Part shown: positions 1-9,531 of the stretch, piece by piece
How positions within the stretch are numbered: position 1 is the first letter of the stretch
Layout: the number at the start of each line of letters is the position of its first letter
Assembly: GCF_026725475.1 (NCBI RefSeq)
Contig: NZ_CP109967.1
Location: 310,001 to 374,000, forward strand
DNA length: 64,000 nucleotides
Source: Catenovulum adriaticum
GTDB taxonomy: Bacteria > Pseudomonadota > Gammaproteobacteria > Enterobacterales > Alteromonadaceae
Direction of reading: 5' to 3'
The notes under the pieces: model-generated
The model's database searches: none
Told to the model about the DNA's origin: nothing
Seen by the model: the letters and a program-made list of their open reading frames with translations, nothing else
Made by a program: the position numbers and the translations under genes

Positions 1-541
1 TCAGTGAAGCTAAAATAAAAGCAGCACCAAATAAAGGAGCGATAGTCGTGCCTAACGAATTAAAGGCCTGAGTCATCGTTAGTCGTTCGGATGCGGTTTC
101 CGGTGAACCTAAAATAGTAACATAAGGGTTAGCGGATACTTGCAGCACGGTAACTCCGGATGCAAGCAAAAATAATGAAGCTAAAAAACAAGGATAGGAC
201 GCAACTAACGCCGATGGATAAATGGCAATACAACCCAAAGCAACCCCTATTAGCCCTACTACAATGCCGTTTTTATAACCAATTTTTTTAACGAGAGCAC
301 CAGCGGGTAATGAGACTATAAAATAAGCGCCAAAAAAACAACTTTGAATTAACATCGCTTGCGTATAGTTTAATGAAAATGCTTGTTTTAAATGCGGTAT
401 TAAAATGTCATTTAAACTGGTTAAAAACCCCCAAATAAAAAATAAACTAGTTAGCCATATCAGTGAACTGACATATTTAGGCTGTATTGAAGATGAGTTA
501 CTCTTCATTTCATTAGAAACATTGTTAAAGGCACCCGCCAT
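1..541 (-). CDS. FucP/GluP-type sugar:proton symporter (MFS), 3' part outside window
   Basis: The reading frame is open from an ATG at 541 to the window edge, giving the N-terminal ~180 residues. A Shine-Dalgarno TGGAG lies just upstream of the ATG. The translation contains WGFLTSLNDILIPHLKQAF in the first membrane segment and the ANPYVTILG and TQAFNSLGT motifs typical of the FucP/glucose-galactose permease family. That family imports monosaccharides across the inner membrane with protons. The gene is divergent from the GH3 gene, and the shared intergenic region carries two GAACGTTC palindromes, so it probably imports glucose or a short beta-glucan product. The exact sugar cannot be read from the sequence. 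Confidence 0.85.
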   Translation of the reverse strand, partial: MAGAFNNVSNEMKSNSSSIQPKYVSSLIWLTSLFFIWGFLTSLNDILIPHLKQAFSLNYTQAMLIQSCFFGAYFIVSLPAGALVKKIGYKNGIVVGLIGVALGCIAIYPSALVASYPCFLASLFLLASGVTVLQVSANPYVTILGSPETASERLTMTQAFNSLGTTIAPLFGAAFILASL

Positions 542-633
542 AAAAACTCCATTAATAAGTTAAATTTTAATATTTACAAAATATTAAATAAAACTGTTCA
601 TAAAGGCGTCTTAGCAAAACATAAATTTAATAA

Positions 634-645
634 AAGAACGTTCTT
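634..645. promoter_or_regulatory. Palindromic operator (AAGAACGTTCTT) before permease gene
   Basis: This is a perfect 12-base palindrome about 95 bases upstream of the permease start. It shares the GAACGTTC core with sites at 750-761 and 3750-3757. A central CG in an even palindrome is typical of LacI-family operators. The assignment to a regulator is inference. Confidence 0.6.
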
Positions 646-749
646 ATAATAACAAGAACACTAATTTTTATTTATTTTATGTTTTGATTTTTATTGAACC
701 AAATTAATTATTTTCATATACATCAGTCAGTTAAATGTTTTTATTTATA

Positions 750-761
750 TCGAACGTTCGA
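750..761. promoter_or_regulatory. Palindromic operator (TCGAACGTTCGA) before GH3 gene
   Basis: This perfect 12-base palindrome lies about 98 bases upstream of the GH3 start in the 317-base divergent region. It is the best-formed copy of the GAACGTTC motif in the window and probably a LacI-type operator. Apart from the two operators and AT-rich promoter-like sequence, nothing else was seen in 542-858. Confidence 0.6.
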
Positions 762-858
762 GTTGAGGCATTGGCTGTGTTATTGACGAATAGGCATAAC
801 AATTTAATTACACTTTCGTTTTATTTTGTAATTTAAATCATTATCAGGAGTACAAATT

Positions 859-3429
859 TTGAAGTATGCCTATCTTAAATCAAAAATGAGTTTGGCTTTA
901 ATCGCTGCACTTAGTTTGAATGGTTGCAGTCATATAGAAGTAGAAAGTGACCAAGAGTCAAATAATGTAAAGTTAAGCTCAATTGCCGATCCGGATAACT
1001 GGCCGCATGTAGTCAGTAAAGTTAAAAAAAATGAGAAAATAGAATCTAAGATTACCAAAATACTCAATAAAATGACGATTGAACAAAAAGTGGCTCAAAT
1101 GATTCAGCCTGAAATTCGAGCTTTTGATATCGAAGATATGCGTAAGTATGGCTTCGGATCATATTTAAATGGAGGGGGAGCATTTCCAAATAATGATAAA
1201 TACGCAAGTATGCAAGATTGGGCTCATTTAGCAGAAGAAATGTATCAAGCTTCAATTGATGACAATTTAGATGGGATTGATATTCCAACTATGTGGGGAA
1301 CTGATGCCGTGCATGGGCATAATAATGTAATTGGAGCTACCATTTATCCGCATAATATCGGACTAGGTGCAATGCATAATCCTGATTTAATTGAAAAAAT
1401 TGGGGAAGCCACCGCCAAAATTGTCCAAGTAACAGGTATTGATTGGGTATTTGCTCCAACTGTTGCTGTTGTTCGAGACGACAGATGGGGGCGCACGTAT
1501 GAAGGTTATTCAGAAGATCCAAAAATTGTTAAACAATATGCGAGCGCTATGGTAGATGGGTTGCAAGGTAAAGCCGATAGTAACTTTATGGCTGACGGTA
1601 CAGTGATTGCCACTGCTAAACATTTTTTAGGTGATGGCGGTACTTATTTAGGGATAGACCAAGGTAATAATTTATCATCTGAAGAAGATTTAATTCGTAT
1701 TCATGCACAGGGTTATATCAGCGCCATTGAATCAGGCGTTCAAACTATAATGGCATCTTTTAATAGTTGGCACGGTGAAAAGATGCATGGTAATTCCTCG
1801 CTTTTAACAGATGTATTAAAAGATCGTATGGGATTTGATGGTTTAGTTGTTGGTGATTGGGATGGTCATGGTCAAGTTGATGGCTGTAACAATGCTAGCT
1901 GCGCCCAAGCGATTAATGCTGGGGTTGATATTATAATGGTGCCTAATGAATGGAAAGAAATGTATGAAAATACAGTCGCTCAAGTTAAATCTGGTGTAAT
2001 CCCAACTGCACGAATTGATGATGCAGTGCGTCGAATTTTACGAGTTAAAATGCGGGCAGGCTTATTTGATAGTGAATCGCCAATTAAGCGTGCGTATGCT
2101 GGGGAGCAAACGCTATTAGGTGCAAAACAACATAGAGCACTAGCTCGCCAAGCGGTACGAGAGTCCTTAGTTTTGTTAAAAAATAACCAGCAGGTTTTGC
2201 CTATTAACCCTACCCAACATATTTTAGTTGCAGGCAGCGGTGCAGATGATATTGGCAAGCAAAGCGGTGGTTGGACAATTTCTTGGCAAGGTACAGGTAA
2301 TCAAAATTCTGATTTTCCGGGAGCTAGTTCTATTTTTGATGGGATTAAACAAAAAGTGGATGCGGCAGGTGGGCACGTTGAACTTAACCAAGCTGGTGAG
2401 TTTGAACAAAAACCCGATGTCGCAGTTGTTGTATTTGGCGAAAACCCATATGCAGAAGGTGTTGGTGATATAAAAGGAATTGAATATCAAAGAGATAATA
2501 AACGGGATCTCCAATTACTTAATCGGCTAAAAGCACAAGGTATTCCTGTGGTTTCCGTATTTTTATCAGGTCGCCCGCTATGGGTTAATGCCGAAATTAA
2601 TGCATCTGACGCTTTTGTCGCTGCTTGGTTACCTGGTTCTGAGGGAATAGGTGTTGCAGATGTATTGTTAAGCAAACGAAATGGCGAGGTTAATTATGAC
2701 TTCAAGGGCAAGCTTTCCTATTCGTGGCCTAAATCAGATGCACAAGTGTTATTAAATATAGGAGATGAAAACTATGAGCCACTTTTTGCTTATGGTTATG
2801 GGTTAACCTATCAAGACAATATTAATTTAGCTAATAACTTAAATGAAATAGCTGAAGTTAAATTTGAAAAAGATTTGGATGCACCAGTCACTTTATTTGA
2901 TTCACAGCCCCAACAAGATCTAGGATTATATTTAGGTGATCAGGCTAGCTGGGCAGTGCCAGTTGCAACGAGCATAGTGACTACGCAGGGCTCTAATAAT
3001 TTGCACTTAAAAACGACGGATAAAAATGTACAAGAAGATGCACGGCAGCTTAGTTGGGCAGGTAACAGCGTCGCAACTAGTTATTTAGCTTGGAGCGAGC
3101 CACGTGATATGTCTGAATATTTACAAAATAATACAGCGCTTAAAGTTAATATTCGTGTGGATCAATTGCCGACAAACAGCTTTAAAATTAATATGCAATC
3201 AAATGGTAAAAAAGCTGGGCTTGAGTTAAATAATTTGCTACAAAATCTATCAAAACATAAATGGAATACAATTAGTGTTGCGCTAAAATGTTTTGAGCAA
3301 GCAGGTATTCAGTTCACAGACTTAAGATCGCCTTTTGGTTTCATCACGAGTGGTAAAGCCAAAGTTTCTTTTGCTGAAATTAGTTGGCAGCCTCGCTCAG
3401 CAGATAACGCTGATATTAATTGCCGATAA
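859..3429 (+). CDS. GH3 exo-beta-glucosidase/glucanase lipoprotein with ExoP-like C-terminal domain
   Basis: This is an 856-residue glycoside hydrolase family 3 enzyme that removes glucose from the ends of beta-glucans. The start is a TTG at 859 placed 8 bases after the Shine-Dalgarno CAGGAG. A lipoprotein signal ends at Cys23 (SLNGC), so it is probably anchored in the periplasm or outer membrane. The GH3 N-terminal barrel spans roughly residues 60-410. It contains the DDRWGRTYEGYSEDP segment, the KHFLGDGGT motif and the likely nucleophile Asp333 in GLVVGDWDG. The alpha/beta sandwich follows at about 430-660. The last ~165 residues resemble the C-terminal domain of ExoP-type exo-1,3/1,4-beta-glucanases. 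The GH5 neighbour and shared operator point to laminarin or mixed-linkage glucan as substrate. Confidence 0.9.
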   Translation: MKYAYLKSKMSLALIAALSLNGCSHIEVESDQESNNVKLSSIADPDNWPHVVSKVKKNEKIESKITKILNKMTIEQKVAQMIQPEIRAFDIEDMRKYGFGSYLNGGGAFPNNDKYASMQDWAHLAEEMYQASIDDNLDGIDIPTMWGTDAVHGHNNVIGATIYPHNIGLGAMHNPDLIEKIGEATAKIVQVTGIDWVFAPTVAVVRDDRWGRTYEGYSEDPKIVKQYASAMVDGLQGKADSNFMADGTVIATAKHFLGDGGTYLGIDQGNNLSSEEDLIRIHAQGYISAIESGVQTIMASFNSWHGEKMHGNSSLLTDVLKDRMGFDGLVVGDWDGHGQVDGCNNASCAQAINAGVDIIMVPNEWKEMYENTVAQVKSGVIPTARIDDAVRRILRVKMRAGLFDSESPIKRAYAGEQTLLGAKQHRALARQAVRESLVLLKNNQQVLPINPTQHILVAGSGADDIGKQSGGWTISWQGTGNQNSDFPGASSIFDGIKQKVDAAGGHVELNQAGEFEQKPDVAVVVFGENPYAEGVGDIKGIEYQRDNKRDLQLLNRLKAQGIPVVSVFLSGRPLWVNAEINASDAFVAAWLPGSEGIGVADVLLSKRNGEVNYDFKGKLSYSWPKSDAQVLLNIGDENYEPLFAYGYGLTYQDNINLANNLNEIAEVKFEKDLDAPVTLFDSQPQQDLGLYLGDQASWAVPVATSIVTTQGSNNLHLKTTDKNVQEDARQLSWAGNSVATSYLAWSEPRDMSEYLQNNTALKVNIRVDQLPTNSFKINMQSNGKKAGLELNNLLQNLSKHKWNTISVALKCFEQAGIQFTDLRSPFGFITSGKAKVSFAEISWQPRSADNADINCR

Positions 3430-3452
3430 TATTCACAAATAGATAAGCAATC

Positions 3453-3490
3453 ACACCATAGTTTATTCAATAATAAACTATGGTGTTTTA
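3453..3490 (+). terminator. Rho-independent terminator of GH3 gene
   Basis: A 15-base perfect stem (3453-3467 with 3472-3486) and 4-base loop are followed by a short T-rich tract, 24 bases after the GH3 stop codon. Confidence 0.85.
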
Positions 3491-3515
3491 TCAAAAGCTG
3501 TAATTTACGCTTTGC

Positions 3516-3545
3516 GCATAAACCTTAATCTTTTAAGGTTTATGC
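3516..3545. other. Second perfect hairpin after GH3 gene
   Basis: A 13-base perfect stem (3516-3528 with 3533-3545) closes a 4-base loop. No T-run follows on the plus strand, so it is not a standard terminator. It may stabilise the transcript or back up the first terminator. Confidence 0.5.
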
Positions 3546-3749
3546 TAAATAAAAGTTAGTCTGCTTTTTCCTTTTGAGTATTACATATCATTTACTACTT
3601 AAGTATAACTCACCCGGCATGACTGAAATTACCCCAAATTTTTGAAACTAAAATGTAAATTTATTGATGTTAGGTTATTAGTTTTAAAAAAAATAAATGT
3701 TTTTATTTTCAAAATCTTATGAAATACGAAAAGTTCTTGTAATGCATCA

Positions 3750-3757
3750 GAACGTTC
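3750..3757. promoter_or_regulatory. GAACGTTC operator before TonB-dependent receptor
   Basis: The 8-base palindromic core matches those at 636-643 and 752-759. One flank continues as CGAA, as in the TCGAACGTTCGA site; the other flank is degenerate. It lies about 180 bases upstream of the receptor start, within AT-rich sequence. Confidence 0.5.
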
Positions 3758-3939
3758 GAATACTATATTTTTTAACGATTAAAACGATTTAATTAATGCC
3801 TGCACGTAGCCTGAACACTCTCTTTTCATTTTTGTTAATGAAAAGTGTATTGGCACAACTTTGTTTGTATCTGGCTGGCATAAAATTTTAGTAAAGTTAG
3901 ATATGAAAAATTTTTGATTAACACTCAAGGGTTGAACAC

Positions 3940-6900
3940 ATGGGTAAAAGAAGATTTAATAAAACTCAATTAGCTGCACAGGTTTCGTTGTTGCTAAGCG
4001 CTAGTATGTTACTGCCAGCACAGGCTGCAGAGAATAATGAAGATATTGAAGTTATAAATGTAAAAGGTATTCGTGGCAGTATGATCCGTGCTATGGATGT
4101 TAAGCGCGATAGTTTTGGCGTAGTAGATGCAATTTCATCTGAAGATATAGGGAAATTTCCGGATACAAACTTAGCTGAATCACTGCAACGTATAACTGGT
4201 ATTTCAATCAATCGTTCAGATGGTGAAGGCGCACAAGTTACAATTAGAGGTATGGGGCCTTCGCGTAATTTAGTATTGTTAAATGGGCGGCAAATGCCTA
4301 CCCCTACTCGCTCATTTGATTTTTCAGATCTTGCATCAGAAAGTGTTAGCGCTGTTGAGGTATATAAAACGAGCAAAGCTTCAATTCCTACGGGGGGGAT
4401 GGGCGGAACGATTAATATTATTACCCCTCGCCCGCTAGCGAATCCTGGTTTAAATGCTTCATTTGGTGTGAAAGCCGTAAATGATCAATCAACTAAGAAA
4501 GGCGATAATTGGACACCTGAAATTTCAGGAATTTATAGCAATACATTTGCCGATGACACTTTTGGGGTAGCCATTATAGGAAGCTACCAAAAACGTCATA
4601 GTGGCAACTCAAATGCTTCCGTTGATTCCGGCTGGCATACTTTTATTTCTGGTCAGGATATGGATGAAAACGGCAATCCTTTACCGGGCGCTTTACCTGA
4701 TATCGAACCTGAAGGCGCTACTTTAAATAAGCCGACTGAAGGTTTGATTTATGGTGTACCGCAAAACTTAGTATATCAGCTAAATGAAGCCTATCGAACC
4801 CGTGTAAATGGTCAAATTGTCTTAGAATATAAACCTTCAGGTGATTTAACTGCACGTTTAGACTTTACTCATTCATCAAAAAAAATAGATCGTGAATTAA
4901 CCGATATGTCAGCTTGGTTTTCACGTGACTTTAGCTACTCAACCTTAATTTGGTCAGACCCGGATTCAAATGGCGTGGTTTATCCAATGCAATACCAAGA
5001 TACTGATGCGTATGCACAAGCCAAAGTAGGTGAAGTAAATGGCACAGGCATTAACTCAGGTCGTTCTTATTCGGGTACAAAAAATACTAATAACTCTATT
5101 GGCTTAAACTTAAAGTACCAAGTCAATGACAACTTAAATATTGAATTTGATTATCACGATTCAGAAGCTAAACATGAACCAAACAGTGCTTATGGTTCAT
5201 GGGGAACGCTGGCTTTAATTTCTCAGCAACGTATTCGCCAGACAACTGACTTTACTCAAGAATTTCCGGTGATGGATTTTGACTATCCCGACGGAATTGA
5301 AGGATTTGAACCGGAAGACATGCTAGCTGCCGGCAGTAATTTTGGGAATAACTATGAAGTTTCTGATGTAAAACAAACACAACTAAAAGGTAAGTATTAT
5401 TTTGATGAAGGGATTGTTGAAAGTATTGATTTTGGCTTAAATCAAACCAAAGTTGCAAATCATTCAAAATATGCCAGTGCAACTCGAAATAGCTGGGGTG
5501 GTGTTGGTGATCCAGCTGATTTTGACGATAGTTGGTTCAGTAAAGAAAATTTAGCAAGTCAGTTTGATAAAATCCCTGGCCATTCAGATCCAGATTTAAC
5601 ACCACATTACATTGATTGGGATTTTGAAACCTTAGCCAACTTTATTGCGCAGAACTTTTCAACTGACAATACCACTGAATGGCCCTGTGGTCCAAGATTC
5701 TGCGGTGGTGATAATTTTACCACTGACCGAATTACTGAAGAGGAAATGACATCTGCGTACGTGCAAACTAATTTATTATTTGATATTGGTGATATGCCCG
5801 CTAACCTTGTTGCGGGTTTTAGATATGAAGAAACCGATACTTTTGCTCAAGCTAAAGTACCGGCGTATTCAGGCGTACGTTGGGCGAGTGAAAACGAAAT
5901 TGCATTGATACCACAGGAAGATGATACTGGCATGGCCGTATCAACTTATACTGAAGAATCAGGCGATTATAGTAATTTTTTACCTAGCTTCGACTTCGCA
6001 GTTGAACCTATGGACGATGTAAAACTTCGAGCGTCTTACAGCAAAGCCATTTCACGTCCAAGTTACGGTGATATGCAAGGTGGTAAAACCCTAGGCACAC
6101 AAATGACAGCGGTTGAAGGTGGAGGTTCGCGCGGCAACCCTGCATTATTACCCTTGCAATCAGATAATTATGATTTAGCAGTTGAATGGTACTATGATGA
6201 AGCTAGCTATGCTGCGTTTGGTTTTTTTCGAAAAGACGTTAAAAATTATATAGGGACTGAGACGGTTATCGAAAATGCATTTGGATTACGCAACCCAGGT
6301 GCAGGCCCCAGAGCGCAAGCTGCTCGAGATACAGGGTTAACGTCTAATTTATTAATTCGTCAGTATATTGCGGAAAATTACACTCAGGGTGTGAGTATTG
6401 ATGAAAATGGGAGTATTACTATCGTCCCAATTGAAAGCGGAGATTTAGCAGACCCATTAGCTGATTTTAGAATATCAGTACCAACTAATAGCGAACAGAC
6501 AGCAACTTTATATGGTTATGAAATGGCTGTTCAACATGTATTTAGTGACACTGGATTTGGTATTACAGCAAATGCAACCATAGCAAAAGGTGATGTAGAT
6601 TTTAACAATGCGGTATTAACACCACAATTTGCGATCGAAGGTTTTGGTGATTCAGCTAACTTAATTGGTTTTTACGAAAATGACAAGATGTCGTTACGCA
6701 TAGCGTATAATTGGCGTGATACCTTTTTAACGTCAACTAATGCTAATGGTCGAAATAATCCAAGATACACTGATGCGTACGGACAAATCGATGTTAACTT
6801 TAGCTATGATTTATCTGAGCATTTACAGGTATTTGTAGAAGGTATTAATATTACAGACGAATACACTCGAGAACATGGACGGCACGAACGTATGCTACTT

Positions 6901-6954
6901 AATTTACGTCAAATGGCCCCCAGATATAATATCGGAGCTAGATATACTTTTTAG
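3940..6954 (+). CDS. TonB-dependent receptor, TonB-Xanth-Caul type
   Basis: This 1004-residue outer-membrane receptor probably imports oligosaccharides using TonB energy. A signal peptide ends around PAQAAENN. The plug domain covers about residues 45-180 and includes the segments DIGKFPDTNLAESLQRITG, QVTIRGMGP and GGMGGTINIITPRP, which are characteristic of this subfamily. The rest is beta-barrel, ending in the expected aromatic ARYTF. The start ATG at 3940 follows a CAAGG Shine-Dalgarno. A GAACGTTC site lies upstream and a halogenase-family gene follows 158 bases downstream, a pairing common in marine gammaproteobacteria and Caulobacterales. Substrate is inferred from the GH3 and GH5 neighbours as a beta-glucan. 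Confidence 0.92.
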   Translation: MGKRRFNKTQLAAQVSLLLSASMLLPAQAAENNEDIEVINVKGIRGSMIRAMDVKRDSFGVVDAISSEDIGKFPDTNLAESLQRITGISINRSDGEGAQVTIRGMGPSRNLVLLNGRQMPTPTRSFDFSDLASESVSAVEVYKTSKASIPTGGMGGTINIITPRPLANPGLNASFGVKAVNDQSTKKGDNWTPEISGIYSNTFADDTFGVAIIGSYQKRHSGNSNASVDSGWHTFISGQDMDENGNPLPGALPDIEPEGATLNKPTEGLIYGVPQNLVYQLNEAYRTRVNGQIVLEYKPSGDLTARLDFTHSSKKIDRELTDMSAWFSRDFSYSTLIWSDPDSNGVVYPMQYQDTDAYAQAKVGEVNGTGINSGRSYSGTKNTNNSIGLNLKYQVNDNLNIEFDYHDSEAKHEPNSAYGSWGTLALISQQRIRQTTDFTQEFPVMDFDYPDGIEGFEPEDMLAAGSNFGNNYEVSDVKQTQLKGKYYFDEGIVESIDFGLNQTKVANHSKYASATRNSWGGVGDPADFDDSWFSKENLASQFDKIPGHSDPDLTPHYIDWDFETLANFIAQNFSTDNTTEWPCGPRFCGGDNFTTDRITEEEMTSAYVQTNLLFDIGDMPANLVAGFRYEETDTFAQAKVPAYSGVRWASENEIALIPQEDDTGMAVSTYTEESGDYSNFLPSFDFAVEPMDDVKLRASYSKAISRPSYGDMQGGKTLGTQMTAVEGGGSRGNPALLPLQSDNYDLAVEWYYDEASYAAFGFFRKDVKNYIGTETVIENAFGLRNPGAGPRAQAARDTGLTSNLLIRQYIAENYTQGVSIDENGSITIVPIESGDLADPLADFRISVPTNSEQTATLYGYEMAVQHVFSDTGFGITANATIAKGDVDFNNAVLTPQFAIEGFGDSANLIGFYENDKMSLRIAYNWRDTFLTSTNANGRNNPRYTDAYGQIDVNFSYDLSEHLQVFVEGINITDEYTREHGRHERMLLNLRQMAPRYNIGARYTF

Positions 6955-7112
6955 AGCATAACTTAGTAGAGCGGTTATTTTCAAAAGCACTACTTAAGGT
7001 TTATTTAAAATCTGACTTTGTGCTATCAATAATCGCCCTACTGCTTTACATCTAACTTTCCTCTGCAGTGTGGAGGAAAGTTAAAACAAAAAATTAGATT
7101 TCAGGTTTTATT

Positions 7113-8615
7113 ATGCAGCAAAATAACGATCCAAACCCACAGGCAAAACTTAAAAATATTATTATTGCTGGTGGCGGTACAGCCGGTTGGATGACAGCTG
7201 CTGCATTTGGCAAATTATTTGGAAAAAGCTTAAATATTACTCTGATAGAGTCTGATCAAATAGGTACAGTTGGAGTTGGTGAAGCGACTATTCCTACCTT
7301 AATTTATTACCATCGGCTACTCGGCTTAGATGAAAGAGAGGTGATGGCAGCAACTCAAGCCACTTTTAAGTTGGGGATTCAATTTGAAAATTGGCGCGAT
7401 GTAAATAGAGATTATTTCCATGCTTTTGGTCAAACTGGGCAAGATTGCTGGGCTTGCGGTTTTCAACATTTTTGGCTGAAAGGTCAAACTCAAGCGATAA
7501 ATTACCCCTACGCCGATTACAACTTAGAATTACAAGCTGCGCTCAATAACAAGTTTTCACACTTACCAGACAATGGTTTAGGTTATGCTTTTCATTTAGA
7601 TGCGACTTTATATGCAAAATATTTACGTACATTTGCTGAGAAACATGGGGTCACGCGTATTGAAAGCAAAATTACTAAAGTGAATCAAAATATACAAACC
7701 GGTGATATTCAAAGTTTAAGTTTAGAAGGCGAGCGTACAGTAACAGGGGATTTATTTATTGATTGTACTGGAATGCGTGCTCTGTTAATTGAACAAACGC
7801 TAAATACGGGGTTCGAAGATTGGTCCCATTGGCTACCATGCGATAGTGCATTAGCCGTGCAGACTCAATTAACTGAAAAACCAAAGCCATATACCCGCTC
7901 AATTGCCCACCCTTTTGGTTGGCAGTGGAAAATACCACTACAACACAGAACAGGTAATGGTTTAGTCTACAGTAGTAAATTTGTAAGTGATGAAACCGCG
8001 ACACAAACGCTTGAACAAAATATAACAGGTGAAAAACTAACTGATATTCGTAAAATAGATTTCAAAACTGGTAAGCGCCGCCAGCAGTGGCACAAAAACT
8101 GTGTGGCGATAGGTTTATCGAGTGGCTTTTTGGAACCTCTTGAGTCGACGAGTATTCATTTAATTTCCGCCAGTATTATTCGTTTAATGCAAATGCTACC
8201 CCTAACTAAGGGAGAAAAATGTAATATTAATGAATTTAATAAACAAGCAGAGCTTGAATTGATTGGCATTCGTGATTTTATTATTTTGCATTATAAAATA
8301 ACAGAACGCCTTGATAGTCGATTTTGGCGACACTGCGCCAATATGGATATTCCACGAACGCTAAATGACAAAATTGAACTTTTTAAAGAAAGCGGGCGCG
8401 TATTACGCGAACGTGATGAGCTATTTGAAGACTCATGGCAGCAAGTCATGTTAGGACAAGGGATAGTACCCAAAACCTATCACCCGATTGCTAATAGTAT
8501 GTCATCGCCCGAATTGACACGTTTTTTGCAGGCTATCAAAGGTAACATTCAAAAAACGGTTGCTAGAATGCCTGATCACCAAAAATATATTGAGCAATAT
8601 TGTGCGAAACAATAA
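7113..8615 (+). CDS. Flavin-dependent tryptophan halogenase family protein
   Basis: This 500-residue protein belongs to the tryptophan halogenase family (PF04820), which uses FADH2, oxygen and halide. It shows the FAD-binding GGGTAGW motif near residue 20. It keeps Lys86 in ATFKLGIQFENW, at the position of the catalytic lysine of PrnA-type enzymes. WQWKIP matches the family WxWxIP signature, and FLEPLESTSIHL (Glu341, Glu344) matches the active-site glutamate region. All signatures needed for halogenation seem present. However, members beside TonB receptors in polysaccharide loci have no known substrate, and tryptophan itself need not be it. The next gene, convergent, encodes a DUF6445 protein, a frequent partner. 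Confidence 0.88.
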   Translation: MQQNNDPNPQAKLKNIIIAGGGTAGWMTAAAFGKLFGKSLNITLIESDQIGTVGVGEATIPTLIYYHRLLGLDEREVMAATQATFKLGIQFENWRDVNRDYFHAFGQTGQDCWACGFQHFWLKGQTQAINYPYADYNLELQAALNNKFSHLPDNGLGYAFHLDATLYAKYLRTFAEKHGVTRIESKITKVNQNIQTGDIQSLSLEGERTVTGDLFIDCTGMRALLIEQTLNTGFEDWSHWLPCDSALAVQTQLTEKPKPYTRSIAHPFGWQWKIPLQHRTGNGLVYSSKFVSDETATQTLEQNITGEKLTDIRKIDFKTGKRRQQWHKNCVAIGLSSGFLEPLESTSIHLISASIIRLMQMLPLTKGEKCNINEFNKQAELELIGIRDFIILHYKITERLDSRFWRHCANMDIPRTLNDKIELFKESGRVLRERDELFEDSWQQVMLGQGIVPKTYHPIANSMSSPELTRFLQAIKGNIQKTVARMPDHQKYIEQYCAKQ

Positions 8616-8688
8616 CTAGGGCTTATTCAGCTTATAAGTCAATTTTACCTGACCATTAACTTACTAGGGATACCTTATATTTGAATGC

Positions 8689-9414
8689 TTACTTAAATTC
8701 AGCAAAAATATTGGCGGTTAAACGCCCTGTCTCTGAGTTCTTAGATAAATCACTTGGTTTAATTAATCCTGAATGCAGTAAAGTTCCAGGATAAATGACT
8801 AATCTGTTTTGTTTGTAAGTGATTTTACCTAGTAAAGTAAACTCTTCGGTGCTGCCATTTATATATGCTTGATATGGTAAACCGTACTTAAGTTCATGCT
8901 CTTCGCGGGTTATGCAATATTTAGTTAAATTATCTTTATCGATATTTTCAAACCCAGTAGGCACATGTCGGTAAAAGCCTGTTCCGCCAAATTCCCCCAA
9001 ATTAATATAATGCATAATCGCAAACTGTCTTTTATTAAGGGCATCAAAATGTGGAATACATTGATGTTTAGTTAAATTTATAGGGGGTTGATTAACTAGT
9101 GAGAAGTAACAATTATCAGCCGCTATCGCTTTCACTGGCTCCAGTCTATACGTTTTAGTAATAATGGAACTAAGGTGCGTTAAAATAAAGTCAACGTAGC
9201 TATCTTTCAACATAGCGCGGACACCTGGGTAATAAGTATTTTTTTCCTGCTGAAATTGAGCTTTGCGAGCGTGCTCTTGTATTACAGATATATCTGCCAA
9301 AAAATTATCTATTAAAATTACACTTGTTTTCTCTGAGCCAATGCGCAATAAATGACATTTAATATTTGGATGTAAAGCAAACGGTGCTATTAAATTATTT
9401 TGCATTAAAATCAC
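8689..9414 (-). CDS. DUF6445 family protein, possible 2OG-Fe(II) oxygenase fold
   Basis: This 241-residue cytosolic protein of unknown function resembles the DUF6445 family, found beside tryptophan halogenase genes. It shows a HFD motif (IPHFDALNKRQFAIM), then TLLHSG, then GRLTANIF. The pattern HxD...H...R is that of iron/2-oxoglutarate oxygenases, so an oxygenase activity is possible but unproven. The start used is a GTG at 9414 after AGAGA; an ATG at 9405 is the alternative. It converges with the halogenase gene, 73 bases apart, and belongs with the beta-glucan locus. Confidence 0.7.
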   Translation of the reverse strand: MILMQNNLIAPFALHPNIKCHLLRIGSEKTSVILIDNFLADISVIQEHARKAQFQQEKNTYYPGVRAMLKDSYVDFILTHLSSIITKTYRLEPVKAIAADNCYFSLVNQPPINLTKHQCIPHFDALNKRQFAIMHYINLGEFGGTGFYRHVPTGFENIDKDNLTKYCITREEHELKYGLPYQAYINGSTEEFTLLGKITYKQNRLVIYPGTLLHSGLIKPSDLSKNSETGRLTANIFAEFK

Positions 9415-9531
9415 ACTTATCTCTTATCTGTTAATAAACCAGTTATTAAAATGAGACAATTTATATCAATTAAGAACATAAGATTGCCACACTTTAATAC
9501 TGGTCAAATAAACTTTGAGCTCTAATATTGA

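Larger units (their letters stand above)
3430..3939. other. Intergenic region between GH3 and TonB receptor genes
   Basis: It holds the GH3 terminator (3453-3490), a second perfect hairpin (3516-3545), a GAACGTTC operator (3750-3757) and presumably the receptor promoter. No coding region was recognised. Confidence 0.7.

Noticed and set aside
1064..2675. Several open frames on the strand opposite the GH3 gene
   Set aside because: They lie inside a clear GH3 coding region, lack ribosome sites and resemble no family.
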